Of a DNA stretch of 11,825 nucleotides, positions 1-7,509 are shown piece by piece. A program made the position numbers and the translations under genes. Source of the stretch: DASUDX01 sp036275365 (GTDB lineage: Bacteria > Pseudomonadota > Gammaproteobacteria > Nevskiales > Nevskiaceae); contig DASUDX010000008.1 of assembly GCA_036275365.1 (NCBI GenBank), forward strand, positions 1 through 11,825, in the 5' to 3' direction. The notes under the pieces were generated by a model. It was not told the DNA's origin. It was given only the letters and a program-made list of their open reading frames with translations, and did no database searches. Each line of letters starts with the position of its first letter. Positions within the stretch are counted from its first letter, which is position 1.

Positions 1-1656
1 CGACTGACGCTGCCCTTCGTCTTCGCCGGGCCGCCCAGCGCCGAGGAGCTGGAGGCTGCCGGCGTGGTGGCGTCCTGGTTCGGCGCCATGGCCAGCTATC
101 GCGGGGCCAGCTTCCCGGTGCATGTCGGCGAGCTGCCGGCCGGGCATGCCGTGGTGTTCAGCACCGGCGGTCGTCTGCCCGGCGGGCTGCAGGTGTCCAG
201 CGGCGGGGCCCAGCTGTCGATCATCGCCAACCCGCGCGGCCGCGCCGCCAAGCTGCTGGTGATCTCCGGCGGTGACGGCATGGGCCTGAACATGGCCGCG
301 CGCGCCCTGACCCTGGGCAGCGAGGCGCTCTCCGGCGCCACCACCGCCATCCGCGAGTTCACCGAGCCGGCGCCGCGCGAGCCTTACGACGCGCCGCGCT
401 GGATTCCCACCGACCGTCCGGTCCAGCTCGGGGAACTGGCCCAGAACTGGCAGCTGGAGGCCAGCGGCCTGTACCCGGATCTGCTGCGGGTGCCCTTCCA
501 CATGCCGCCGGATCTGTTCACCTGGCGCGGCAAGGGGATGAAGCTCGATCTGAAGTATCGCTACACCCCGACGGTGGGTGCCAAGTCCACCCTCAATGTC
601 AACATCAACAACGAGTTCGTCGAGGCCATCGCCCTGTCCTACACCGGTGAGGACAAGGCCGCGGAGGACCGCATCAATCTTCCCTTCGTCGCCCAGTACG
701 AGGCGATCAACGAGGCCACCGTCTATGTGCCGGACTACAAGTTCTCGGCCGACAACACCCTGCAGTTCCAGTACTACTTCGAGCGCAAGAAGGAAGGCGC
801 CTGCAAGGATGTGGTGCTCGACAACCTGCGCGGGGTGATCGACAAGGATTCCACCATCGATCTCACCGCCTTCCCGCATTTCGCCTTCCTGCCGGACCTG
901 AGCCTGTTCGCCAACGGCGGCTTCCCCTTCACCCGCTACGCCGATCTGTCGCAGACCGCGATCGTGCTGCCGGATCAGGTCACTGCCGAAGAGGTCGAGG
1001 CCTATCTGACCCTGATGGGGCGGATCGGCAATGCCACCGGCTATCCGGCCCATCGCTTCCTGCTCACCAGCGCGGCCTCGGTGGCCAGCGCCGAGGACCG
1101 CGATGTGCTGGTGATCGGCGCCGCCGGCAACCAGCCGCTGCTCGAGCAGTGGGCGGCCGAGATGCCGATGACGGTGGTCGATGGCGCCACCCGTCTGCGC
1201 GTGCTCGGGCCGATCGAACGCCTGCGCGCGCGCTGGGAGGGCCGGGATGTGCGGGGGGCCCAGGACCACGCCGGTCAGGTGATTCTGCAGGCGGGCAGCT
1301 CGCTGGGCGCGATCATGAGCTTCGCCTCGCCGCTGGGGGGTGATCGCACCGCCGTGGTGCTCACCGCCGGTGATGCCAAGCGTCTGGTGGATGTGGCCAA
1401 TCTGTTCACCGAGCCGGGCAAGGCGCAGTTCATCCGCGGCGACCTGGTGCTGCTCAACGGCAACGAGATCAACCACTACGCACTGGGCAGCCAGTACAGC
1501 ACCGGCAGCCTGCCGCTGCTGCTCGGTCTGCGCTGGTGGTTCTCGCAGCAGCCGATCCTGCTGGTGGCGGCCGGTCTGCTGGTGGCCCTGCTGGTGGCGA
1601 TCATGGGCTTCCGCGTGCTGCGCACCATGGGGGCGGCCCGCAAGGCCCAGTCTTGA
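1..1656 (+). CDS. bcsB: Cellulose synthase regulatory/periplasmic subunit BcsB (5' truncated)
   Basis: The reading frame is open from base 1, so the N-terminus lies outside the window; 551 residues remain of a family usually about 750-800 long. BcsB is the periplasmic partner of the BcsA synthase and guides the nascent glucan across the periplasm. Fragment residues 1 to about 120 look like the first flavodoxin-like domain. Residues about 145-290 are a beta-rich carbohydrate-binding domain, with the family-typical stretch LRVPFHMPPDLFTWRGKG. Residues about 295-490 are the second flavodoxin-like domain, including PFTRYADLSQTAIVLP. A hydrophobic segment at about 518-538 (QPILLVAAGLLVALLVAIM) is the C-terminal membrane anchor that packs on BcsA, followed by a short basic tail. 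bcsZ starts 25 bp downstream, so the two genes are surely in one operon. Identification rests on domain order, recognisable motifs and the bcsZ/bcsC neighbours. Confidence 0.95.
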   Translation, partial: RLTLPFVFAGPPSAEELEAAGVVASWFGAMASYRGASFPVHVGELPAGHAVVFSTGGRLPGGLQVSSGGAQLSIIANPRGRAAKLLVISGGDGMGLNMAARALTLGSEALSGATTAIREFTEPAPREPYDAPRWIPTDRPVQLGELAQNWQLEASGLYPDLLRVPFHMPPDLFTWRGKGMKLDLKYRYTPTVGAKSTLNVNINNEFVEAIALSYTGEDKAAEDRINLPFVAQYEAINEATVYVPDYKFSADNTLQFQYYFERKKEGACKDVVLDNLRGVIDKDSTIDLTAFPHFAFLPDLSLFANGGFPFTRYADLSQTAIVLPDQVTAEEVEAYLTLMGRIGNATGYPAHRFLLTSAASVASAEDRDVLVIGAAGNQPLLEQWAAEMPMTVVDGATRLRVLGPIERLRARWEGRDVRGAQDHAGQVILQAGSSLGAIMSFASPLGGDRTAVVLTAGDAKRLVDVANLFTEPGKAQFIRGDLVLLNGNEINHYALGSQYSTGSLPLLLGLRWWFSQQPILLVAAGLLVALLVAIMGFRVLRTMGAARKAQS

Positions 1657-1681
1657 TCCTGGTCCGCCGCCGGAGCCGCCG

Positions 1682-2824
1682 ATGAAGCGCTGGCTGGCCG
1701 CCTTTGCGGTGCTGCTGGCGCTGACCGCGGCGGTCCTCGGCTATCTGGAATGGCAGGCGCGGCGGCCCTGGGCCGAGTGGGAGGCGTTCGCCCGCGATTT
1801 CATCCAGGACGACGGCCGGGTGGTCGACCGCACCGCCGGGGGCCGCAGCGTCTCCGAGGCCCAGGCCTATGCGCTGTTCTTCGCCCTGGTGGCCAATGAC
1901 CGCGCCCGCTTCGAGCGGATGCTGGCCTGGACCCGCGACAACCTCGCCGGCGGCGATCTGCGCCAGCGCCTGCCGGCCTGGCTATGGGGGCGGCGCGACG
2001 ACGGCAGCTGGGGGGTGATCGATGCCAACCCGGCCAGCGATGCCGACCTCTGGCTGGGCTATGTGCTGCTCGAGGCCGGCCGTCTCTGGCAGCAGCCGGC
2101 CCATGCCGAGCTGGGTGCCGCGGTGCTCGATCAGGTGGTGCGCCAGGAGGTGGTGGCGAGCGCCGCGGGCACCCTGCTGCTGCCGGGACCGCAGGGCTTC
2201 CGCCTGCCGGATGGACGCTGGCGCCTGAACCCGAGCTATCTGCCGCAGTTCCAGCTGCACTACCTGGCGCAGTGGCAGCCGCAGGGGCCGTGGCGGGCGC
2301 TGTGGAGCACCTATCAGGCCCTGCTGCCGCAGATCGCACCGGCACGGCTGGCACCGGACTGGATCCTGCTCGACGAGCAGGGACGGGTCAGCGCCGACAC
2401 CGTGCTGCCCGCACGCGGCGGCTATGACGCCATCCGCACCTATCTCTGGGCCGGCATCAGCGCCGAGGCCGGGCTTGGCCGCGAGGGACTGACCGCCCTG
2501 CGGGGCTATGCCGCGCTGATTCCGGAGGGCGGCGCGCCGCCGGAGTTCGTCGATCCCTATGCGCCGGCCGCCCGCGGCGGCCAGCCGCTCGGCTTCAGCG
2601 GCGCCGTGTTGCCTTATCTCGAAGCCTTGGACGAAACTACCAAGGCCAGGGAACAGCGGCAGCGGCTGGAGCAGAACCGGGTGGGCGGCAGCCTGGGACA
2701 GCCCGCTCATTACTACGATCAGGTGCTTGCGCTGTTCGGCCAGGGATGGGCCAGCGGGCGGTACCGAATAGATTCTGGCGGGCGAGTGAAACCGCGATGG
2801 GAACATCGATGCTGCGAGCGTTGA
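1682..2824 (+). CDS. bcsZ: Periplasmic endo-1,4-beta-glucanase BcsZ (GH8)
   Basis: 380 residues, glycoside hydrolase family 8, similar in length to E. coli BcsZ. It cleaves beta-1,4-glucan in the periplasm during cellulose secretion and affects cellulose yield and order. The ATG at 1682 has GGAG six bases upstream (1672-1675) and gives a hydrophobic N-terminus (residues 4-21). Family blocks are all present: SEAQAYALFFALVANDRARF with the catalytic acid E59, LPAWLWG, NPASDADLWLGYVLLEAGRLW, WRLNPSYLP, GGYDAIRTYLW with the predicted catalytic base D249, and YYDQVLALFGQGW near the end. Both catalytic residues are intact, so it should be active. Unusually, no clear signal-peptidase site follows the hydrophobic stretch (the sequence runs LEWQARRPW), so the enzyme may stay membrane-anchored. 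The 3' end overlaps the start of bcsC. Confidence 0.95.
   Translation: MKRWLAAFAVLLALTAAVLGYLEWQARRPWAEWEAFARDFIQDDGRVVDRTAGGRSVSEAQAYALFFALVANDRARFERMLAWTRDNLAGGDLRQRLPAWLWGRRDDGSWGVIDANPASDADLWLGYVLLEAGRLWQQPAHAELGAAVLDQVVRQEVVASAAGTLLLPGPQGFRLPDGRWRLNPSYLPQFQLHYLAQWQPQGPWRALWSTYQALLPQIAPARLAPDWILLDEQGRVSADTVLPARGGYDAIRTYLWAGISAEAGLGREGLTALRGYAALIPEGGAPPEFVDPYAPAARGGQPLGFSGAVLPYLEALDETTKAREQRQRLEQNRVGGSLGQPAHYYDQVLALFGQGWASGRYRIDSGGRVKPRWEHRCCER
2799..2803 (+). promoter_or_regulatory. Likely ribosome binding site for bcsC inside the bcsZ 3' end
   Basis: GGGAA ends five bases before the ATG at 2809 and lies within the last codons of bcsZ. The alternative ATG at 2797 has only a weak GGCGAG-like match upstream, so this site favours the 2809 start. 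Either choice gives an intact signal peptide. Confidence 0.4.
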
Positions 2825-5800
2825 CCCGGCTGTCCGCTGCCTGCGCGCTGGGGCTGCTGTCCCTGCTGGCGGTCGCTCAGGGCAATGGCCAGCAGACCCT
2901 GGCGGAGCAGGCCCAGTACTGGGAGCAGAAGGGCCGCTTCGATCTGGCCCGCGAGAACTGGCTGAAGCTGCTGCGCACCTCGCCGGACAACGCCGATGCG
3001 CTGGCCGGTCTGGGGCTGGCCGAAGCGCGCTCCGGGCGGGCGGCCGCCGCCCAGGTCTATCTGGACCGGCTGCGCGAAACCCATCCGCAGGACCCGCGCA
3101 TCGCCCAGGTCGAGGACGCCATCCGCAGCGGCGCCTTCGACCCCAGCCAGCTCGATCGTCCGCGCCAGCTGGCCCGTGCCGGCCAGTACGACGAGGCGGT
3201 GGCGGCCTACCGCGAGGTGTTCGGAGGCAGCATTCCGGATGGCCGTCTCGGCCTCGAGTACTACCAGACCCTGGCGGGTGCCAAGGACGGCTGGGCACCG
3301 GCCCGCGACGGCATCCAGCGCCTGCAGGAGCGCGATCCCTCCGACCCGATCTACCGCCTGGCCCTGGCCCAGCACCTGACCTATCGCGAGGAGACCCGTC
3401 GCGAGGGCATTACCCAGCTCACGGCGCTCGCCGACAACGCCAGCGTGGCCGCCCCGGTCCAGCAGGCCTGGCGCCAGGCCCTGATCTGGCTCGGCGGCGG
3501 ACGCAGCGGCGATGAGCCGCTGTTCAAGCGCTATCTGACCCGCTACGGCCAGGACCGCGAGATCGCCGGGCGGCTCGAGGCGCTCGAGCAGTCGGGTCGT
3601 CGCAGCGCGCCCTCGGCCCTGGCGGCCGCGCCGCGCGCCCCGACCGCGGAGGAGCTGCGCGGGCAGGAGGTCAAGCGCGCCTACGACCTGCTCAATGACG
3701 GGCGGCTGGACGAGGCCGGCTCGATGTTCGAGCGCCTGCAGCAGCAGACCCCCAGCGATGCCGATGTGCTCGGCGGGCTGGGCATCGTGCGGCTGCGCGA
3801 GCAGCGCTTCGCCGAGGCGCGGCGCTATCTGGAGGACGCCAGCAAGCGCGCGCCCAAGTCGGCCTCGCGCTGGAAGGAGGCGCTCAGCACCGCGCGCTTC
3901 TGGGAACAGGTGCGGGCCGCCGAGGCCGCCCGCCAGGCAGGCAACCGCGCGGAGGCCGAGCGCCTGTTCCGCGCCGCCATCGCCAGTGACAGCACCCTGG
4001 CCAACAAGGAACTCTCGGTGAAGTCCTCGCTGGCCGCGCTGCTCGCCGAGCAGGGCCGCTACGAGGAGGCCGAGCGGGTCTACCGCGAGCTGCTGGCGCG
4101 CGAGCCGGAGAACGGCGATTCCCTGCGCGGGCTGATCGGCGTGCTGGTGCAGACCAAGCGCATCGAGGAAGCCCTCCAGCTGGCCGATCGCCTGCCGCCG
4201 GCCCAGCAGGCCGAACTGGGCAATCTGGGCGCCCTGCGCGGGCAGTTCCTGCGCGAGCAGGCCCAGGTGGCGATCGACAATCGCGACGATGCCCGCGCCG
4301 AGGAGCTGCTGCGCCAGGCCTTGCTGCTCGACCCGGAAAGCCCGTGGACGCGGCTGGATCTGGCCCGCATCTACCAGCGCCAGAAGCGCATCCGCGAGGC
4401 CAACACCCTGATCGATGGCCTGCTGCCGCAGTCCGGTGGCAGCGGCGGTCCGACGCTGAGCGAGGCCTACTTCGTCAAGGCCATGCTGCTGGCGGAGAAC
4501 CAGCGCTGGCTGGAGGGCCTGGAGATTCTCGAGCGCATCGATCCGGCCCAGCGGACCCAGCCGATGGCCGATCTGCAGCGCCGCCTGTGGGTGCGCTACC
4601 AGGCCGAGCGGGCCGGTGTGTTCGCCCGCGCCGGTCGCGCCGATCAGGCCGCCGGCATCCTCCAGCAGATCGAGCCGTACTCGGTGGTCAGCCCGGAGCT
4701 GCTCGGCGCCATCGCCTTTGCCTGGGCCGATGTTGGCGACGACGGCCGCGCCATGGCCTACATGCGGCAGGCGCTGTCGCGCACGCCCAACCCGGACCTT
4801 GGCCTGCGTCTGGCCTATGCCGGTCTGCTGTTCAAGCTGCGCCAGGACGCCGAGTTCGAAGTGGTGATGGAGGACCTGGTCCGCCAGCCCGGCTTTGACG
4901 AGCGCCAGGCCCTGGAGCTGGCCAATCTGCGCGTCGGCTATCGCCTGCGCCAGGCCGATCTGGTGCGCGAGGAAGGCGATCTGGCCCGCGCCTACGAGTA
5001 TCTGGAGCCGCTGCTGCGGGTGAATCCGGACGACCCGCGCCTGCTGATGGCGCTGGCCCGTCTCTACAACGACGCCAAGGAATTCGATCGCGCCTACCAG
5101 CTCTACCAGCGCGTGCTCGGCGTCGATGGCGACAACCTCGATGCCCACAAGGGCGCGGTCGGGGCGCTGCTGGCGATGAACCGACCGGAGGAGGCCGAGG
5201 CCCTGCTGGAGAACGCCTTCCGGCTGGCGCCCAACAACCCGCGGCTGTACGCCCTGGCCGGGCGCGCCGCGCGCGCCCGCGGCGAGGATGGCCGCGCCCT
5301 GCAGCTCTATCAGCAGGCCCTGCGTCTGGACCAGTCCAGCGGCGGCGAGAGCGAGTTCGGCGGCGGCTCCACCCCGCAGCTCTATCTGCTCGATCCGCGG
5401 ATCAGCGGGGGCGAGGTGCCGTATTACGGACACCGCGCGCCGCAGCGGCCGGTGGTCCTCGCCTCGCTGGCCCCGCCCGCGCCGACGGTCGGCGCAAAAA
5501 AAAAATCCACGCCACCGCGGGTTGCCCGGGCCGGTTTTGCTGAGGTCGGCGGGCGCTGGGTCCGTGCTGGCCGCGACCCGGACCGGAGCCAGCCACCACG
5601 GCCCGCGGACCGCCGTGGAGGTCTGATCCGCACCTCGACGCCGGCCCGCGGCAGCACCGCACCGGCGCCCGCGCCCGCGCCTTCCGCCAGCGGGGGATAC
5701 TGGGTGCAGGACAGCCCGACCACCTACCGCTACATCCAGGGCCAGCCGGGGATGGCGCCAGCGTCGGCGCCGGCCTATTCGACCTACCAGGTTCCGCCGC

Positions 5801-7509
5801 GGCCGATCGCCCAGGCCAGCGAGACGCGTCCGGCCAGCCGCTACCCCAGCCTGCGCGAGGAAGTGCTGCGCGATATCGGCGAGATCACCGGCACCCCGGC
5901 GAGCGGCAGCCCGGCCGCGCCCGCGGCGCCGGTCACCGTCCCGCGGCCGGTGCTGCAGCCGAGCTATCGCACCGCCCCCTCCTACGCGCCGAGCAGCCAG
6001 CCCGGCTATCTGCCGCCGGCGGTGCGGCAGAGCGTGCCGGTGCCGGCCACGCTGCCGCCGCCTCAGGTGGCGCCGGTGTACGGCGAGCGGCCGGTGGAGC
6101 TCGGCGCCCCGGTGCAGGCCTACGAGGCCCAGGGACTGCGGGTGCTGGAAGGATCTCCCCAGCCCTACGGCAGCGTACCGGCGCCGGTCTACAGCAGCCC
6201 GGCTCCGGTCTATCTGGCGCCGGCCCCGGCTCCGGTCTATGTGCCGGCGCCCCAGCTGCGCGCCGATCCCCTGCTCAAGCCCAGCTTCACCCAGCCGGTG
6301 CAGGACCGGCCGAATGAGGTGATGCGCGAGATCGCCGATATCCAGGCCCGCCGCAGCGCCTACGCCGGCTTTGGCCTGGGCCTGCGCTCGCGCGATGGCG
6401 TGGCCGGCCTGGATCGGCTGACCGATCTGGAGACGCCGATCGAGCTGAGCCTGTCGGCGATGAATGCCGGTCGCTTCAAGCTGCGGGTGGTGCCGGTGGT
6501 GCTGGATGCCGGCACCGTGGCCGGCGCCCAGCTGCCGCTGTTCGGCGCCCTGGCCCTGGTCGATCCCGATGTGCTGGCCGGGCGGCGCTTCGACCAGAAC
6601 GAATCGGGCCTCGCGCCCGGGCTGGTCTACGAGGTGGCGGACTTCCGCCTCGATGTCGGCGCCAGCCCCCTGGGCTTCCCGGTGGAGACCCTGGTCGGCG
6701 GCATCAACTGGCGGCCGAAGAGCGAGCGCACCAGCTTCAAGATCGATCTGTCGCGCCGCTCGGTGACCGACAGCCTGCTCTCCTATGCCGGTACCCGTGA
6801 CCCCGCCACCGGCGAGACCTGGGGCGGGGTGACCAAGACCGGCGGGCGCCTGGATGTCTCCTACGACCTCGGCGACTACGGCGTCTATGCCAATGCCGGC
6901 TACGCCGTGCTCGATGGCGAGAATGTGGCCCGCAACAGCGTGGTGGAGCTGGGCGGGGGGCTGTATGTGCGCGCGCTCAAGCGCCGCGACATGCAGGTGA
7001 CCTGGGGCGTCAATGTCACCACCTTCGCCTACGACAAGAACCTGCGTCGCTTCAGCCTCGGCCATGGCGGCTACTTCAGCCCGCAGAGCTATTTCTCGCT
7101 GGCCCTGCCGGTGGAATGGGAGGGCGGCCGCAACCGCTTCTCCTACCGGGTGGCCGGGGCGCTGGGCATCCAGTCCTTCCGCGAGGACGGCCAGGCGCTG
7201 TTCCCCAACAACTCCGATCTGCAGCTGGCGATCGAGGAGCTGGTGGCGGACAACCCGGACCTCAATCTCGTCGCCGGCTATCCCGGGCAGACCTCCACCG
7301 GCCTCGGCTTCAATCTGGAGGGCGAGTTCGAGTATCTGATCGGCCCGCACCTGGCCGCCGGGGCGCGGCTGTCACTGGACAACGCCCGCGACTACGACGA
7401 GGCCAGCGCCTACGGCTATCTGCGCTATCTGTTCAACGGCCAGCCGCGCGCCAACAACCCGCCCAGCCTTCTGCAGCCCTACTTCGATTTCGGAGATCCG
7501 ACCCAATGA
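2809..7509 (+). CDS. bcsC: Cellulose secretion outer-membrane protein BcsC (TPR scaffold plus porin)
   Basis: 1566 residues from the ATG at 2809 (ATG 2797 would add four); E. coli BcsC is about 1157. BcsC carries cellulose across the periplasm and outer membrane. Residues 1-23 are a signal peptide with cleavage after AVA. Residues about 30-860 are tandem tetratricopeptide repeats (for example the helical pairs at 30-95 and 745-840) that form a periplasmic superhelix. Residues about 863-1184 are a Pro/Ala/Tyr-rich linker that accounts for most of the extra length. Residues about 1185-1566 are the beta-barrel, with BcsC-typical blocks such as GFPVETLVGGINW, FSLGHGGYFSPQSY and a terminal PYFDF resembling the PYADW end of the E. 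coli protein, here followed by five extra residues. An A10 run encodes K897-K899 in the linker. The gene overlaps bcsZ by 16 bp and the next gene by ATGA, indicating translational coupling. Confidence 0.95.
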   Translation: MLRALTRLSAACALGLLSLLAVAQGNGQQTLAEQAQYWEQKGRFDLARENWLKLLRTSPDNADALAGLGLAEARSGRAAAAQVYLDRLRETHPQDPRIAQVEDAIRSGAFDPSQLDRPRQLARAGQYDEAVAAYREVFGGSIPDGRLGLEYYQTLAGAKDGWAPARDGIQRLQERDPSDPIYRLALAQHLTYREETRREGITQLTALADNASVAAPVQQAWRQALIWLGGGRSGDEPLFKRYLTRYGQDREIAGRLEALEQSGRRSAPSALAAAPRAPTAEELRGQEVKRAYDLLNDGRLDEAGSMFERLQQQTPSDADVLGGLGIVRLREQRFAEARRYLEDASKRAPKSASRWKEALSTARFWEQVRAAEAARQAGNRAEAERLFRAAIASDSTLANKELSVKSSLAALLAEQGRYEEAERVYRELLAREPENGDSLRGLIGVLVQTKRIEEALQLADRLPPAQQAELGNLGALRGQFLREQAQVAIDNRDDARAEELLRQALLLDPESPWTRLDLARIYQRQKRIREANTLIDGLLPQSGGSGGPTLSEAYFVKAMLLAENQRWLEGLEILERIDPAQRTQPMADLQRRLWVRYQAERAGVFARAGRADQAAGILQQIEPYSVVSPELLGAIAFAWADVGDDGRAMAYMRQALSRTPNPDLGLRLAYAGLLFKLRQDAEFEVVMEDLVRQPGFDERQALELANLRVGYRLRQADLVREEGDLARAYEYLEPLLRVNPDDPRLLMALARLYNDAKEFDRAYQLYQRVLGVDGDNLDAHKGAVGALLAMNRPEEAEALLENAFRLAPNNPRLYALAGRAARARGEDGRALQLYQQALRLDQSSGGESEFGGGSTPQLYLLDPRISGGEVPYYGHRAPQRPVVLASLAPPAPTVGAKKKSTPPRVARAGFAEVGGRWVRAGRDPDRSQPPRPADRRGGLIRTSTPARGSTAPAPAPAPSASGGYWVQDSPTTYRYIQGQPGMAPASAPAYSTYQVPPRPIAQASETRPASRYPSLREEVLRDIGEITGTPASGSPAAPAAPVTVPRPVLQPSYRTAPSYAPSSQPGYLPPAVRQSVPVPATLPPPQVAPVYGERPVELGAPVQAYEAQGLRVLEGSPQPYGSVPAPVYSSPAPVYLAPAPAPVYVPAPQLRADPLLKPSFTQPVQDRPNEVMREIADIQARRSAYAGFGLGLRSRDGVAGLDRLTDLETPIELSLSAMNAGRFKLRVVPVVLDAGTVAGAQLPLFGALALVDPDVLAGRRFDQNESGLAPGLVYEVADFRLDVGASPLGFPVETLVGGINWRPKSERTSFKIDLSRRSVTDSLLSYAGTRDPATGETWGGVTKTGGRLDVSYDLGDYGVYANAGYAVLDGENVARNSVVELGGGLYVRALKRRDMQVTWGVNVTTFAYDKNLRRFSLGHGGYFSPQSYFSLALPVEWEGGRNRFSYRVAGALGIQSFREDGQALFPNNSDLQLAIEELVADNPDLNLVAGYPGQTSTGLGFNLEGEFEYLIGPHLAAGARLSLDNARDYDEASAYGYLRYLFNGQPRANNPPSLLQPYFDFGDPTQ
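5496..5505 (+). repeat. A10 homopolymer inside bcsC
   Basis: Ten consecutive A's encode part of an Ala codon and three AAA Lys codons in a gene where nearly all third positions are G or C. The run sits between the TPR domain and the barrel. A gain of one A would bring the stop TGA at 5541-5543 into frame, and a loss of one A would bring in the TGA at 5624-5626. It is therefore a candidate slippage site. The run is plainly visible; the switching role is inference. Confidence 0.8.
6178..6252 (+). repeat. PAPVY repeat block in the BcsC linker
   Basis: Three PAPVY units, separated by SS and by LAPA, and a trailing VPAP are encoded here, with near-identical codons (gctccggtctat occurs twice). The block lies in the linker just before the barrel and should be an extended, flexible periplasmic spacer. 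It resembles the AAPAY repeats of the next gene product. Confidence 0.75.

Noticed and set aside
1982..3298. Long minus-strand frame over bcsZ and the bcsC start
   Set aside because: Pro/Arg-rich shadow of two clearly identified genes; no ribosome binding site or recognisable motif.
2719..7350. Very long open frame (over 1500 codons) antisense to bcsC
   Set aside because: It arises because GC-rich third positions on the coding strand remove stops from the complementary frame. Its translation is repetitive in Gly, Gln, Ala and Arg, shows no domain, and bcsC on the other strand is unmistakable.
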